A stretch of 64,000 nt of DNA from DASPWW01 sp963756745. Its GTDB lineage: Bacteria > Actinomycetota > Thermoleophilia > Solirubrobacterales > 70-9. The notes under the pieces are model-generated. The model had not been told where the DNA came from. It saw only the letters and a program-made list of their open reading frames with translations, and did no database searches. Position 1 is the stretch's first letter, and every line of letters begins with the position of its first letter. Positions 63,591-64,000 of the stretch are shown here, one piece after another. The position numbers were made by a program, and so were the translations under genes. The stretch spans positions 1 to 64,000 of the forward strand of contig CAVWOU010000010.1 in assembly GCA_963756745.1 (NCBI GenBank), read 5' to 3'.

Positions 63591-64000
63591 GTGATCGAGG
63601 AGAAGGTCATCCGCGGGATCCCCTGGACGCTGCTCTCCTCTGTGTCCAGCAGGCTCATCACGGTCCTCACGGTGCTCGCTCTTGCTCGCTTGCTCGTGCC
63701 CGCAGACTTCGGGATCGTCGCGCTCGCCATGATCGCGGTCCATCTGTTCAACGTTCTCGGGACATTCGGATTCAACGCAGTGCTCGTGGTTCGCCAGGAC
63801 CTTGACGCGCGCGGGAAGGGCACGATCCTCACGCTGATGCTCGTGTTCGGCGCTCTCGTCGCGCTCGTGCTCGCCGCGCTGTCGCCGGTGGCCGCCGATC
63901 TGTTCGACGAGCCGAGGCTGACTGGGGTACTTGCCGCCCTCTCGACGACGGTCTTCCTGGCCGGTTTCGTCTGGTTCTACGAGACCCTGCTGCAGCGAGA
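63591..64000 (+). CDS. oligosaccharide flippase, N-terminal part (cut by window end)
   Basis: GTG 63591 opens IEEKVIRGIPWTLLSSVSSR, then LARLLVPADFGIVALAMIAV and LGTFGFNAVLVV, the usual start of Wzx-type flippases. Four membrane helices are visible before the window ends at codon 136. It belongs to the second polysaccharide cluster and is a different gene from the flippase at 21951. Confidence 0.88.
   Translation, partial: MIEEKVIRGIPWTLLSSVSSRLITVLTVLALARLLVPADFGIVALAMIAVHLFNVLGTFGFNAVLVVRQDLDARGKGTILTLMLVFGALVALVLAALSPVAADLFDEPRLTGVLAALSTTVFLAGFVWFYETLLQR

Overview
The window is very GC-rich actinobacterial DNA, most likely from the class Thermoleophilia (Solirubrobacterales or a relative). 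This placement is an inference from three things: the overall coding style with many GTG/TTG starts, the NarL-type and ECF regulators, and a Lys/Arg-rich beta-strand C-terminal module at about 20.1-20.5 kb of a kind I associate with secreted proteins of that order. No database search was possible. Many genes read correctly at the protein level on both sides of a +1/-1 shift. I report these as single genes with probable frameshifts. Sequencing or assembly error is the simplest explanation for most of them, but some regions (19.2-21.7 kb and 36.1-38.8 kb) look truly decayed.

Layout. 0.1-4.1 kb: two NarL-type regulators, a damaged ECF sigma factor and a polyprenyl glycosylphosphotransferase. 4.2-10.9 kb: a nucleotide-sugar cassette (C-methyltransferase, glucose-1-phosphate cytidylyltransferase, PIG-L deacetylase, DUF4910-type peptidase, RmlC-like epimerase, two SDR epimerases). 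10.9-25.1 kb: surface polysaccharide assembly (GT2-WecG fusion, two further GT2 enzymes, O-antigen ligase-like polymerase, Wzz-like protein, Wzx-like flippase), a Cys-rich duplicated-domain protein, PA14 and LamG proteins, and two decayed genes. 25.3-29.7 kb: two small proteins, an intact ECF sigma factor that shares a 289-bp repeat with the damaged copy, and a NarL-type response regulator/histidine kinase pair. 29.7-33.0 kb: housekeeping genes (PgsA, cupin, FolE2, SigA). 33.1-36.1 kb: a PD-(D/E)XK endonuclease relic, tRNA-Tyr, an AbrB-like gene and a large gene of unknown function. 36.1-38.9 kb: a decayed second lasso-type locus bounded by two copies of a 102-bp direct repeat. 39.0-45.7 kb: threonine aldolase-like enzyme, tRNA-Thr, FUSC-type membrane protein, acyl-CoA dehydrogenase, two methyltransferases, a GT4 and an orphan piece of a PaaK-like ligase. 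45.8-55.5 kb: ABC exporter, a methyltransferase/2OG-oxygenase fusion and an expanded lasso-peptide cluster. 55.6-64.0 kb: a second polysaccharide cluster with two glycosylphosphotransferases, GT2 and GT4 enzymes, a methyltransferase and a flippase cut by the window end.

The most interesting unit is the lasso-type RiPP cluster. A 39-residue precursor carries the textbook leader pattern and has its own strong promoter. It sits among a B2 protease, an HPr-kinase-like kinase, an Asn-synthetase-like cyclase and a PqqD-like B1 protein. Two unusual extra genes follow, a PaaK/CapK-like adenylating enzyme and a second, glutaminase-less Asn-synthetase-like enzyme. The predicted core is Gly/Ser-rich, starts with Lys and lacks obvious bulky plug residues. 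The cluster lies directly against polysaccharide genes, and fragments of at least one more such cluster lie nearby, which suggests repeated duplication and loss.
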